From Vitrella brassicaformis (taxonomy: Eukaryota; Sar; Vitrellaceae): a DNA stretch of 64,000 nucleotides. Location of the stretch: NCBI GenBank assembly GCA_001179505.1, contig CDMY01000592.1, forward strand, positions 47,428 to 111,427, in the 5' to 3' direction. Under the pieces are notes generated by a model that was given only the letters and a program-made list of their open reading frames with translations, was not told where the DNA came from and did no database searches. The position numbers and the translations under genes were made by a program. This document shows positions 45,172 through 56,293 of this stretch, piece by piece. Each line of letters starts with the position of its first letter. The stretch's first letter is position 1.

Positions 45172-48100
45172 CTACTTGGCGCGGCCATCGCGGTCGCGCT
45201 TCTTGCCCTTGGACATGTGGGCGTAGTTGATGGGCTCCTGGCCCTTGTCCCGCTTCTCCCGCAGACGGGGCGACACGCGCAGCCCCACCCCCTCCCCTCC
45301 GCCCCCGGCAGCCTGGTTGTTGCCCTGCGTGGGGCCACGACGGCCACGGCGGCCCCTGGAGCCACCGCCACCGCCCCCAGCAGCAGCAGCGGCGGCGGCG
45401 GCCGGTGCGGGGCCGTCGTCGACGTCCATGTCGTCGTTGTCATGGTTGTCGGGGAGGCCGTAGTCCACCTGGGGGAAGGGCGGGTTCGGCGGCATCACAG
45501 GAAACCCTACATGGATGGACGCACAGAGAGAGAGGGGGAGAGGGGGGGATGGGGTGGTGGGTGAGTCTCTCTCTCTGTGTCTCTCTCTCTGTGTGTGTAT
45601 GGGTGTGTGGTGGGTGTGCGGTGGTTTGGGTGGTTTGTGTCTCCTCTACCATACGCAATACGTACCCTCAGGATAGTTGGCCTGCACCTCGCCCAGGAAG
45701 TGCTGATACCTGCACACACGAACAAACGAACCAACGACAAGACCACACGACCACCACCACCACCACCACCACAACAACAGACATGTTATGTTCGTGTGCC
45801 CATCCATCCCTTTGCCTGTCCTCACTCCTCCCTCACTGGTCGCTTACTGAGTCTTGTCAACGATGTCGAAGAAGGGATGGTACAACGCCTGCACAGCCGT
45901 GATGCGACGATCCGGCTGGTACGTCAACATGCTGACGCAACCAACACACAACCACAGCCACATCACACACATGACCCCCACACACCACACCCCTCCGCCC
46001 CCCTGTGTGTGTGTCTGCTGCGTCTGCCCACCGAGTGAAGAGATCCACGGCCAGCGAGTTGCGGTCGATGTCGGTGCGGCCGTAGGGGCGGTACCCGGCG
46101 GCCTGGGAGATGGAGTCGTGGCTGCGGCGCAGCAGCGCCGTGATGCCGTCACGCGGGTCGCGCACAAACTTGGGGAAACGCTGTACACACACACACACGC
46201 GCAGAGAGAGAGAGAGATGAATGAGTTGTGTTGTGTTGTGTGTGAGGGGGGCACATTGAACTGGTCGGCGTAGGTGAACGCTTCGCTGCCCGGCCAGATG
46301 GCGTTGGTGGGGGTGCCCAGCGTGTTGAGCATCTTCATCAACGTCTCAAACTGACAGAAAGGTGGCAACAGAGACACACAGGCAGATGGGCACACAGGCA
46401 GACGAGTGTGTGTGGTTTTTGGAGGTGCTGCGCACCTCAGTGTGGGCGTTGAAGGCCGGCATGCCGCTCGTCAACTCTATGAAGATGCACCCAGTGGACC
46501 TGACGACGGCACATGACACACACACACCAGAATTGCACAGGCCCCCTCCGTCCCCCTCTCTCCATCCATCCCTCTCAACCCCCTCTCTCCCCCTCCCTCT
46601 CTCTGAGTGTTGTGTCTTTTGTCGGCTGACTGACCAGATGTCCAGGGCATAGGTGTACTTGAAGTTGGCCGGTCCCATGAACAACTCGGGCGGGCGGTAC
46701 CTGCACACACACGAACACGCACATAGAGAGAGACACTGCTGAATGCACTGTGCGATGCTCTCTGTATGTGTGTGAGGGTGTGAGGGTGTAGGTGTTGAGT
46801 TGTGTGCTCACCACTGAGTGGCCACCTCGTGCGACATCAACTTATTCGGAATCGTCACCGTGCGAGCCAAACCTGGGGAGTGAATACACCACACACACAT
46901 GGATGGATGGATGGACAGATCTGTGTGTTGCCACGGTGTGTGCGGTAGCTGACCGAAGTCGGCGATTTTGACGATCCAGTCGGTGGTCATGAGGATGTTC
47001 TGCGGTTTCAGGTCACGGTGGATGACTGCACACACACACACACGCATACACACACACACAGGTACATCAGTACATGGCTGTGGATGGAAGAATGGTTGGT
47101 ATGGTATGGTGTGTGCCATAGTGTCAGAGTGGCGTACGTCCTTTGCAGTGCATGTAGGCGATGCCGTTGAGTATCTGGTACATCACGCGGGCCAACTGCT
47201 CCAGCGTCGGCACTGCACACACACACACACATACAAACCAACACGTGAGCCCCTGTCCCTCCCCCTCTCCCTCTCCCTCTCCCATGTGTTGTCATTGTGT
47301 GTGTGCGTACCTGTGTTCATGGGGAGTAGTTTGTTTGGGTTCCAGTGGGGGTGATTGATCTTGTTCTCCTTGGCACAGATGGTACGGAGGCGTCCGACGT
47401 CGCCGGCCTCGCACAGCTCGAAGATGAGGTACACGATGGTGGCCATGGGGTCCGAGGGGTCCATGCCGACCTTGTGGAGGGTGACGATGTTCATGTGGCC
47501 CCTCAACGCCATCAACGCATTCACCTGACACACACACACACACGGGGAAAGATGGCGGGGACGTGGGGGAGATGACTTTGTTGTGGTGCGTCGTGTTGTG
47601 TGTGGGATTGCGTGTGGTCCAGGCCTCACCTCGCGCATCGTGGTGGATTCTATGCCTTCGCCCCCGTTCCACTTCTTCATCTGCACACAACACATCACAC
47701 CATATCACACCGCACCGCGTGCACACACATGAAGAGATGCCATTGTCACCATGCATTCCCTCTCGGGATGATCAGTCAGTGGCGTGGTTACCTACCTTCT
47801 TGATGGCCAGGGGTGTGCCCTCGGGGACCTCAGTCAACGTGCGATTCGTCACGGCAGCTACACAGCCATACGTTCCTGCACACCAACAGAATACGCAGAC
47901 AGAGGGAAAGGAAAAAAGAGTTACGCAATGGAGAGCGTCAAGAATATGCCGATGCATCCAGCCACGCGTCCACGCATCCACACAGAGCAAAATGCACCAT
48001 CCATCCGATGCATCCGACGCATTCCATCCCGGCTCCCTCAGTGCATATCACGTCCCACGCCGTGTCTCAGGCTTCCCCGGCTCTTTTGACCCTCCCTCTC

Positions 48101-48204
48101 GTCTCTTTGGGCTCACCTGATCCGAGCATACGGACGAAGTTGAAATTCTGGACCACATAGGGGTCGTGCTCCATGTCGTTGGACTGCGCAAGGGCCTGCG
48201 CCAT
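45172..48204 (-). CDS. CDK-like (CMGC) serine/threonine protein kinase
   Basis: Fourteen exons with consistent phases give 492 residues: 48204-48117, 47875-47796, 47680-47630, 47524-47311, 47212-47138, 47025-46954, 46872-46812, 46700-46635, 46499-46436, 46350-46255, 46180-46032, 45931-45848, 45709-45666, 45506-45172. Kinase landmarks: glycine loop MLGSGTYGCVAAV, catalytic Lys in PLAIKK, cyclin-binding-type helix GIESTTMREV (compare PSTAIRE), catalytic loop KGLIHRDLKPQN, ADFGLAR, activation end SHEVATQWYRPPELFMG, then DIWSTGCIFIELTSGMPAFN and MLTYQPDRRITAVQALYHPF. The helix and T-loop point to the CDK branch rather than MAPK. After the kinase comes a tail with an Asp-rich patch (DNDDMDVDDG), polyalanine, a Gly/Arg segment (GGGGGGSRGRRGRRG) and a Lys/Arg-rich end, suggesting nuclear or RNA contact (inference). 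The exact CDK subfamily is not clear. Confidence 0.9.
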
Positions 48205-48398
48205 CCTCAACAAACCAACAACTCGCAGAAGCCTTCTATACGGCCTTTTAGGCGGCTGATCGCGATACCGATCAGGCGGCCATACCCAGAGAGCGATGCA
48301 AAGGCCGCACAAGGACAACTCCAAACCAACTCCAAAACTGCCCCCAGCTCGCACAAACCCTGCGTTTACATCAAACCCCAGCGCAGTGAGTGAGGGAG
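48205..48398. promoter_or_regulatory. Divergent promoter region kinase / formin
   Basis: Only 194 bp separate the two start codons, so transcription of both genes must begin here. The region is not microsatellite. It contains a short palindromic-looking stretch (CGATACCGATCAG, 48263-48275) and no TATA box in a standard place. No specific factor site is claimed. Confidence 0.5.
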
Positions 48399-51300
48399 AT
48401 GGCGGCCATGAGAGCTGACGGTAAGGCCGGCCAGCAGCAGCAAGAAGGGGAAGATGCCGAGGAAGATCTCCCCTCCCTCACGCCGCGCACTGCCACGCGG
48501 GAGCTGGATGAAGAGCGGGAGCGGCGGCGGAGGGCCGAGGTGCGGACGGAGCAGCTGAGCCGCTTTATCAAACAGGCCGAGGCCGACGCCAAGAAGCGCG
48601 AGACCACCAACCGCCAGCTCGAGGCCGATCGGGACAACTGGAAGCGGAAGTGGAAGACCGAACTGGACAGAATGCACAAGTAGGATAGATACACTGATGC
48701 AGGGAAGGTCCCTCTCTGTGCGCATGGAGGATGTGCGCGAGAATCTGACGGCGTGTGTGTTGTGTTGCTGGTTTTCGTGTGTGCAGGTTGCAGGCTGAGA
48801 GTGCGCGTCAGGTGGAGGCGGTGCAGCGGGACCTTCAGGGGCAGGTGGAGGCACTGCAAAAGCTACACACACACAGGTGCATGCGGTCGCACAGCACTGC
48901 ACGGGAGGGGAAGGCCGCGATTCTCCCTGAGCTTCTTCTGTCGTCCATGATGGTTGCGTGTCATTGTTCCTTGCCCCATTCTCTGTCTGCAGGGACCGTA
49001 ACAGCCAACTCAGCCACCTGCTCAGGGTCAAGGATAGCACACAAGAACGGTACATGACACACACGCCACGCCAAGAGGGAGAAAGAAGAGATCCGACCAC
49101 CACAATCCATGAGTGCCCCTGTTCCTTTGTTTCTTTGTTCTGTCAGCTTGGAGGCCGAGATCCACCGGCTGCAGGACCTCGTAAGCCCTACCACCACACA
49201 CAACACACACGACACGATCCATCCTCTATGCTTCTCTGTCGCTCGATCAGCTCTCACACCAGACCAACACCAACCCCGACACAAAGAGTGCCGAGAAAGC
49301 TCCAATTACCCCCCTCTCTCCCCCTCCCCCGCCCCCCGTCCACATCCCTCCCGAGGCCACACCGGCCTTCCAGGCCCTCAAAGCCGAGTACGATAGGACC
49401 CTCTCGTTCATCACAGGCACTCTGGGGCTGCCGGGCCCTCCGCAGCTGTACCAGTGGAGAGGCACCGTCACTCACACAGGGGAGGGAGAGGGCAAAGGGT
49501 CATCGCAACAGCAGATTGGAGAGGGTGGTGGTGCGCCGGAGCCCTCTTCGGCAGATGGCGGCGTGCAGGCTGCTGCTGCTGCGGCTGCGGAGGCAAAGGG
49601 CAAGGCCGCACCGCCCAAAGGTGAGCAGTGGGTGGATTCAATGCGCTGGATGGACCCGTGTCGTGTGTTCTCTCCCTTCTACCTCAGGTCCTCCGCCAAA
49701 GTTCTCCGGCGCCCGTCCACCCAAGCTCCCATCGGTCAAGGCCCCCCCACCACCGCCCAAACATCCAGCTGGCGGCAAACGAGCCCCTCCCATCAGCAAG
49801 TCGGCAGACGCCGCCAACCGAGGCAAGAAGGCGCCCATGTCCGAGTGCGTCAACATCCAGTGGGGGACGGCGGGGGGCGCACCCCCGAGGGCCGACGTGG
49901 GCACAGAGGAGATATTGCGGCTGCAGCAGCAGGCTAAGTTCTCACAGGCTGGTGTCGGAGGAGGTCACAGTGGGGGCAAGGAGGAGGGCAGCGGCAAACA
50001 TGCTGGTGGGGGTGGGGGTGGCGCTGGGGTTGGGAGTGGGGCTGGTACATCGGCTAAGGGTGGTCGGATGAGTGTGGGCGGGGCTGGGGCTGGCGGTGGC
50101 GCTGCTGGTGTGGGTGAGAAGGGGAGGGTGGTTGTGGATTTTGACCAGACGGTGAGGGACTTCCCCGAGGCTGTAGCCGCCCGACAGAGGTACGTATGTC
50201 TGTCTGTCGTCTGCGTAAGAGCGGTGGGTGGGTGATCCACGTCTGCATCATCATCTGTGCATCCGTATACACCATCCATGTGTGCAGTTTGACGAAGCGC
50301 CAGCTCAACCCCATCACGCCATCCAGTACCGACGGGCGGGACGACACAGCCACACCATCTGACTGACTGACTACGCGCTCTATGTGTGATGGTGTCGGTC
50401 GTGTCAGTCTTCGATTTGGACGAGGAGGGCGAGCGGCTGATGCAGGGCGTAGCGCAGGACCCGCGGCTCGTGGAACTCTTCAAACGAAAACCCACCAAGG
50501 CAGACAACGCACTACACACCACACCTCTTTCGCCTCAGACAAACACATGCATGCCTTTCTTTTTTTCTGCACACTCAGGCTGCCCCTGATTCGTTTGCCG
50601 CTGGAGGGGCCAAGCCGCAGCGGTCGTCATGCCTCACCGACAAGGGACAGAAGCGATACGGTCGGCACACTCATTCCCCCACCCCTCCCAAACAACACAC
50701 CCGTGTTTCCACAGAGTGAGAGAGAGGTGTCTGTATGGTTGTGTGTGTGTGTGTGTGTGTGCAGAGGTAGCCCGTCAGCGCATCGCAATGACGGTTACGG
50801 CCCGTCTGCGGGGGTGCATGTCGAGCCGCGAGCACCCCCACTGGCTGCATGAGTTCAAGCGCCTGTTCCTCGAGTGTAACCTGGAGTTCCTCAACAAGGA
50901 GCTCATCAACTCACTCATGTGACAAGAGACACACACACACACACACGCATCTATGTGCTTCGGGGGCGTGTTGTAGGGATGCTGTGCCGAAGGATGAAGA
51001 CATAGCGGCCGTGCTGCAGTACAAACAGGTGGGAGTCTGTCTGTCTGTCTGACCGTCGGCCTGCGCCTTATGCATTCTGTCTCCTTCCCGCTCCCTCTAT
51101 CATCGTCTCTGTATGTGTGAGTCTGTCAGGATCACCCGGGTGTGCCGCTGCTCGCTGCCGAGGAGTTCGTCTACAACGTATGTGCGACGACCGACGCCAC
51201 ACACAAAGCTCGACACACACATCTGTGTGCCTTTGTGTGTGTGACTATGCGTCAGATGTCGACCATCCCGCGTCTGAAGGAGCGGCTGGAGTGCATGGCG

Positions 51301-54300
51301 TTCAAGCTGTACGCTGAGGACTCATTCAAGGAAACCATCCAGGTGCCCTCACACAGACAGAGATTCTCTTGTGTCCATTGGACGTACGCGCCTGGATGTG
51401 TGTATGTGTGCGCCAGTACATTGAGGACCAGCTGGCGGCTCTGGACATGCTGATGAAGAGCAAGAGGCTCCACCACCTATTCCTCGTACTTACAGACACA
51501 CACCCCTCCCCGTGTCATAGCTATGCGTCTGTGTGTGTGTGTGTAGGTGATAGTGGCGATCGGCAACAAGCTCAACGAGGGCACCACTCTCGGCAACAGA
51601 CAGTGGTTCAGACTCAAAACACTCAAAATGGTGGGCAGGGCAGGCCAAAATACCCAAACAAACACCTGAATGACATAGATGTACCCCTCCCCACCTGTGT
51701 GCAGTTGGGAGACACCAAGATGACCACGGCGGACAGGCGCGAGCGGCACGTGCTGCACTACCTCATCGAGACCTTCCCGTGGACGCGTAAGCCATCCGTG
51801 AACATACGACAGAAGAAGCAAGCCATCCGTCCATCCTTCCATCCATGTGAATGCCTTTGTGGCTGTGTGTGTGTGTGTGTGCAGGTGAGGTGTTGGATGA
51901 GAAGGACATGCGCATCCTCGCCAAGGCGCAGCAGCGTGCGTACCCCCCCCACACACACACACGGACGGCCGGCCGCACTTGTGGATGCATCTCTCTGTGT
52001 GTGTGTGTGTGTGTATGTGTGTCTGTGTGTGTCAGAGCACGTTGCGATGACCTACACGTTGGGCATGGACCACATCAACTCGTGGCTCGCCGTAGGCATC
52101 ACAGCACTCGCCTATTCCCTCCCAGACATCTCACATCTTTCTTTCTTTCTCTCTGTCTGCCTGCACACCATCAATCAGATCAAGGCAGAGTATCGGCAGG
52201 AGAGGCGGCGCAACTCCATGGCTCCCCACGAGGCCGACAAAAGGGACTGGTCAGTCAGCCCGTCAGTCAGCCGACCAACCCTCTACCTCTCTCCCAACGC
52301 CTCCTTATGTGTGTTTGGTTTGCTCCATTCGTGTGTCAGTTTCCACCAGGTCATGGCCGACTTCCACAAGCGGAGCGTGTCGCAGGTCATCCAGATGGAC
52401 CACAAGCTGGGCGAGCTCAGGGATGCCTACACGGCAGCCGTTCTCTACTTCGGCGACGTGCAGGGCTTCTTTCCTATAGATGCGGTGAGTGAGTGAGTCA
52501 GTACCACTCTCCTGGTCACCTGTGGTCTTCCACCCATGTGATTGTGCGTGTGTGTGTGTGTGTGATTGTGTGTGTGTGTGTGTGCAGAGGGGCGACGATC
52601 CCAACACGTGTAGCATGCGGCCGGACCTCTGCAAGACTGTCTACGACTTCCTCAAGGACCTCAGAAAAGCCGCACACGACGTCAAGAAAGAGGAACAACA
52701 CAAACAGGTAGGTGCCTTACCTTCCTGACACCCACGCCTCACATCACAACAACTAACCAACTCGTCCCTCTGTCTCTCTGCCGTGCAGGTCAAGAGGACC
52801 CCCACCGGCCCCCCTGACATCCCCCGCCGCCCGAGCAAGCCCGTCGGCCGCTCGTCAAAGGGCACCCCTGTGCGCACACCCACCATGCCCACACCCACAT
52901 CGCACACACACAAGGCCGGCCCCACACCATCGCCCCTGCCTCAGCCCGGCAGCAAACTGACCCCTCCCAGCAGAAAGGCCCCTTCGCCACCCGAAGACGG
53001 CAAGGGTGCTCCTGCCGCCGCCGCTGCTAGTGGTGCTGCTAGTGGTGCTGCTGTGTCGCCTGTGTCGCCTGTGATAGGGCCGTTGATGGAGTTTCCAGGG
53101 CGGAAGACGTCTAGACGACCCTCGTGTAAGGGAGACGTGGGGGGACAGACAGATAGAGAGATGCGTCTGTGTGTGGTGTGGGGGTGGGGATGCAATGGGT
53201 GCAGTTGGTGTGGCCGTCATGCCGGATGCCATTCCGCCCTCGATGCTCAAACGGCACATCGGTACCACACCACACGCAAGCCCGTCTGTCCCTCTCTCTC
53301 TCTCTCTCTCTCTCTCCCATACTCATCTGTCAATATGTGGACTCGGCAGACAACAACGACGGCAGCGGTGGTGGCAAGGGCAAGAATGCCCGATGGCTGC
53401 CCAACATATGTGCGGCATTCCCGCGCACCCATCGGTGGCTTCTCGACAGGTTTCCGAACACAACGGCCACGTTGGGCCTGGTACGATGAATAGATAGATA
53501 CCCACGTCAATTAGTGTATGTATGCCTGTCTTATCTCCCCTATGTGCAGAAAAAACCGCCGCCTAAACCGGAGCAGGCGGCGCCCTACCCGCCACCACCA
53601 CCAGCATCCCACGCCACGGCCGGGCCGCTGCCAAGGACGAGAGCATTTCTGCTCGCAACGTTCAAACAAACGGCCAAACATCTAAAATTGGTAGGATGCT
53701 GCACACACATTGAAGCAACACTCCAGAAGCAAGAATGGCCTTGCAACTGTGGATCATCATTGGCTGCATCCATCGTGTTGCATCAGGACTCGACGTCGAC
53801 GACGCCGCCCGAAGCGGAGCAGGTGGCGCAGCAGAGCACCCTGTGGCCGCACACAAAGAAGTACGTCCTCAAGAATTTCCCAAGAACCACGGCAAAGCTC
53901 GGCATGGTACGATGAATAGATAGATACCCACGTGAATTAGTGTATGCCTGCCTTATCTCCCTTATGTGCAGAGGCACCCGCCGCCCGAACGAGAGCAGGT
54001 GGCACCACCATACCCACCACCACCGCCATCGTCTTCAACCGCCGCTGCCACGAACGAGAGCATTCCTACTCTCAACGTTCAAGCAGACGGCAGCCCAGCT
54101 GCGCAACGACTGAAATGTGTGTGGTGTGTGTGTGTGTGGTTGTTGCAACCAGTCACAGGGCGGGTCAGCCAATGAGAGCTCGGGGGAAACTCCGTGCTCT
54201 ATGGTGTCGTACGACGAGGAAGCTGCACACGGATTTGGCGGCGAGGCCGACAATGGCAGAGCAGGAGTGTCTGATGCCGCGAGTACGGAGCATACGGACT

Positions 54301-55520
54301 CCAACCACGAGCTGATGGATCTCGAGATCCGAGAATCGGACAAGCCGAGAATCGACAAGGAGCCTCCGCGCGTCTCACTAAGGTCAGCCTGCCACAGACA
54401 TGCACACACATACCCACAAAGATACAAGTGCGTTTGCAGGTACAAAGACGGACATGAGTACCGTGGCACCTTCAACGAACTGATTCGGCTCCTGGCTGTG
54501 TACGAAAAGCAGACCAAGGAGTCACAAGCACAGGTGGGCGGTGGGTAAGCACATCACCTGGGCTGGTCTCTTTGTGAGAGTGTGTGTGATATGTATGTGC
54601 AGACCAACATCACTGTTCGTTGGGAGGTTACACCGAACGGTCGCCGCACGGCCAACTTTCGCCTCCGCAAGGCCGAGACCGACGTGCGCTCCGTCGTAGG
54701 CAACGAAGTCAGAATCAAATACACTTACGACGGTACGTACGGAGGCATTCCCTCCACACACGTGTGCGCAAGATGGTACGGTTGTGCGCTGTGTCAGATG
54801 GTGAGGTGTGGATGCGGGAGGGCCACGTCTGTGTATGTCTCTCTCTCTCTCTCTGTGTGCGCGCCCCTCCCTCCCCCCTCCCCCTCTCCCATGCCTCACG
54901 TCAGCCATCATGGAGTATATGCAGCAGCAGCACGAGGCCCGGGCCGCCACGCACCGCGAGGAGATGGCCGACTTGAACCGCAAGCATCAGGAGGAGATAC
55001 AGTGGATGATGCAGCAGCAGGCCCAGATGCAGCAGCAGATGCAGCAGCAGAAGGCCCTGCTCATGCAGCACCTACAGCAGGCACAGTGTGGTGCAGGTGA
55101 GAGACGGTGACAGAGATTGCGAAGGCAGTGACAGTGTCGGCGACGGAGTCCGTGACGCGCGGGCCTCTGTCTGTGTACCTCTTCAGGGGGAATTGCTGCC
55201 TCCATTTCATATTTGCTGGCTCTTCTCGTCCATCACCCGTCTGGTCAGGTGAGTGAATCTTCGTGTACTCACACACGCGCCTCTGTGTCTCTGGTGGCCA
55301 TCCGTCTCACGGGAATGTGTTGTGGTATGTCAAGACCGAGCAGGAGATCAAGGCTGAGCTGTTGTCACGGACGAAGGCCCTCAGACGAGCTCGTCTTCCT
55401 TTTCGAGTGCATATTCACAGAGACACCAATGAGTGGATGCACTTGCTCACTCACTCACATTTTTCCGTCTCGGCTGTGTCGGCCGGTGGTGTGAATTTGT
55501 TTCAGTGCCCTCCACACTAG
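48399..55520 (+). CDS. Formin (FH1-FH2) with a modular 3' extension
   Basis: Formins nucleate and elongate unbranched actin filaments; FH1 recruits profilin-actin and the dimeric FH2 caps barbed ends. Thirty-two exons in consistent phase give about 1,440 residues. Residues 20-155: coiled coil (ELDEERERRRRAEVRTEQLS and onward). Residues 165-305: FH1-like proline runs (PLSPPPPPPVHIPP, APPPPPKHP). Residues about 340-855: FH2, from ECVNIQW through FDLDEEGERLMQ, FLECNLEFLNKELINSL, LKERLECMAFKLY, the signature VIVAIGNKLNEGTTLGNRQW then FRLKTLKMLGDTKMT, HVLHYLIETFPW, VYDFLKDLRKAAHDVKKEE. Exon 22 (52789-53125) is a Pro/Ser tail. Exons 23-26 are two A-B cassettes, exons 27-29 are unique, exons 30-32 are modules shared with D1/D2, ending QCPPH at TAG 55518-55520. 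Exon 8 ends in a non-canonical GC donor (AAG|GCAGAC). Whether transcripts really cross 53126 needs RNA data; a shorter formin is the alternative. Confidence 0.85.
53350..53690 (+). repeat. A-B cassette 8 in formin (exons 23-24), intron 53481-53549
   Basis: Exon A: YNNDGSGGGKGKNARWLPNI, then CAAFPRTHRWLLDRFPNTTA. Exon B: KKPPPKPEQAAPYPPPPPAS, then LPRTRAFLLATFKQTAKHLK. Both ORFs are intact, and the phase-1 entry from exon 22 fits (TCG T + AC). Confidence 0.85.
53787..54118 (+). repeat. A-B cassette 9 in formin (exons 25-26), intron 53907-53971
   Basis: Exon A is divergent: PPEAEQVAQQSTLWPHTKKY, then VLKNFPRTTAKLGM. It is nevertheless followed by an intron differing from cassette 3 by about one base. 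Exon B starts RHPPPEREQVAPPYPPPPPS. Its distal motif (LPRTRAFLLSTFKQTAAQLR) is shifted one base out of the frame used to reach exon 27. Confidence 0.8.
54159..54732 (+). other. Formin-model exons 27-29, unique block
   Basis: These three exons (54159-54382, 54440-54533, 54603-54732) have no other copy in the window. They encode an acidic linker (ASTEHTDSNHELMDLEIRES), RYKDGHEYRGTFNELIRLLA and NITVRWEVTPNGRRTANFRL. The last two read like a small beta-rich domain. ATG 54201 in the first could start an independent gene (MVSYDEEAAHGFGG), which is the main rival to the single-gene model. Confidence 0.55.
54905..55096 (+). other. Gln-rich coiled-coil exon (formin-model exon 30)
   Basis: AIMEYMQQQHEARAATHREE, then MADLNRKHQEEIQWMMQQQA, then MQQQMQQQKALLMQH. 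The least microsatellite-like of the three copies, with a clear heptad pattern. Preceded by the same CT/GT, CCCTCCCCC and CTCACGTCAG intron as in D1 and D2. Confidence 0.7.
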
Positions 55521-56293
55521 CCCGCACCACCGATGCAACGCCGATCAGCTAGCCGCCCATCGCCCCTGTGCAGCAGCCACCCATTGCATGCGTCATACGA
55601 GAAGGGGACGTAGGGTGTGTGTGTGGATGGTATAACTTTGCTTTGTTGGTGGTGTTGCGATCGCCACTCGTCGAGGATGGACGCGGGATGGTACACATCC
55701 GCTCGGCACAGCGGATATGTTCCATTTTACACTCGTCCGCGACACCGGGTGACTCGACCAGTGAGTGCATCACGCGCACACGTGACCAAGACAGATGAGA
55801 TGCTTTGGCCTGTGTGTCCGTGTGTGCGTGTGTTGTGCACAGAGAGGGGTCATCTGGTCAGTGCTTGATTGCGTGGTCGGTCTGTGTGTATAGGGAGGGA
55901 GAGGGAGGGAGAGGGAGGGATGGATGGATGGATGCGTGCGTGAATATTGTCGCATGAGTGTCTTCCCCTCTCAGCACGTGTTGGCGTGTGTGGCATGCTG
56001 CTCTATGACAGACACTGCTTGCAGTGAGTGAAGACACTCAACCAAGTCAATTACCGCCATGTGTTCATAACCAGAAATCGGTGGGTCCATCACACACGCA
56101 CACACAGACAAAGACACACACCAGCCACACCAGCCATGACGAAGCCACACCTTCTTCATGGTGATGTCTTGTTGTACGGTGTCTGACTCGACAGACAGCC
56201 TGACGTCACAACACACAACCTACACACACACACACATTATATTTATGTACATTGAAGTGAAATTCAAAGCCATTTGCCTCTCAATCTCACCCA
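55521..56293. other. Convergent 3' intergenic region
   Basis: Separates the end of the formin model (plus) from the end of the F-box-like gene (minus). It holds a GAGG/GATG microsatellite (55890-55934) and CA runs (56097-56120, 56224-56234). No gene supported. Confidence 0.5.

Noticed and set aside
52783-53493. Unspliced 236-codon frame from formin exon 22 onward
   Set aside because: It reads the GTAAGG...GGCAG intron as Cys/Gly-rich peptide and puts the A module in the wrong frame. Splicing at 53125/53350 restores the conserved A-module protein.
9060-54118. A-B units as a DNA transposon
   Set aside because: No terminal inverted repeats, target-site duplications or transposase seen; copies keep gene orientation and exon phase, which points to segmental or exon duplication.
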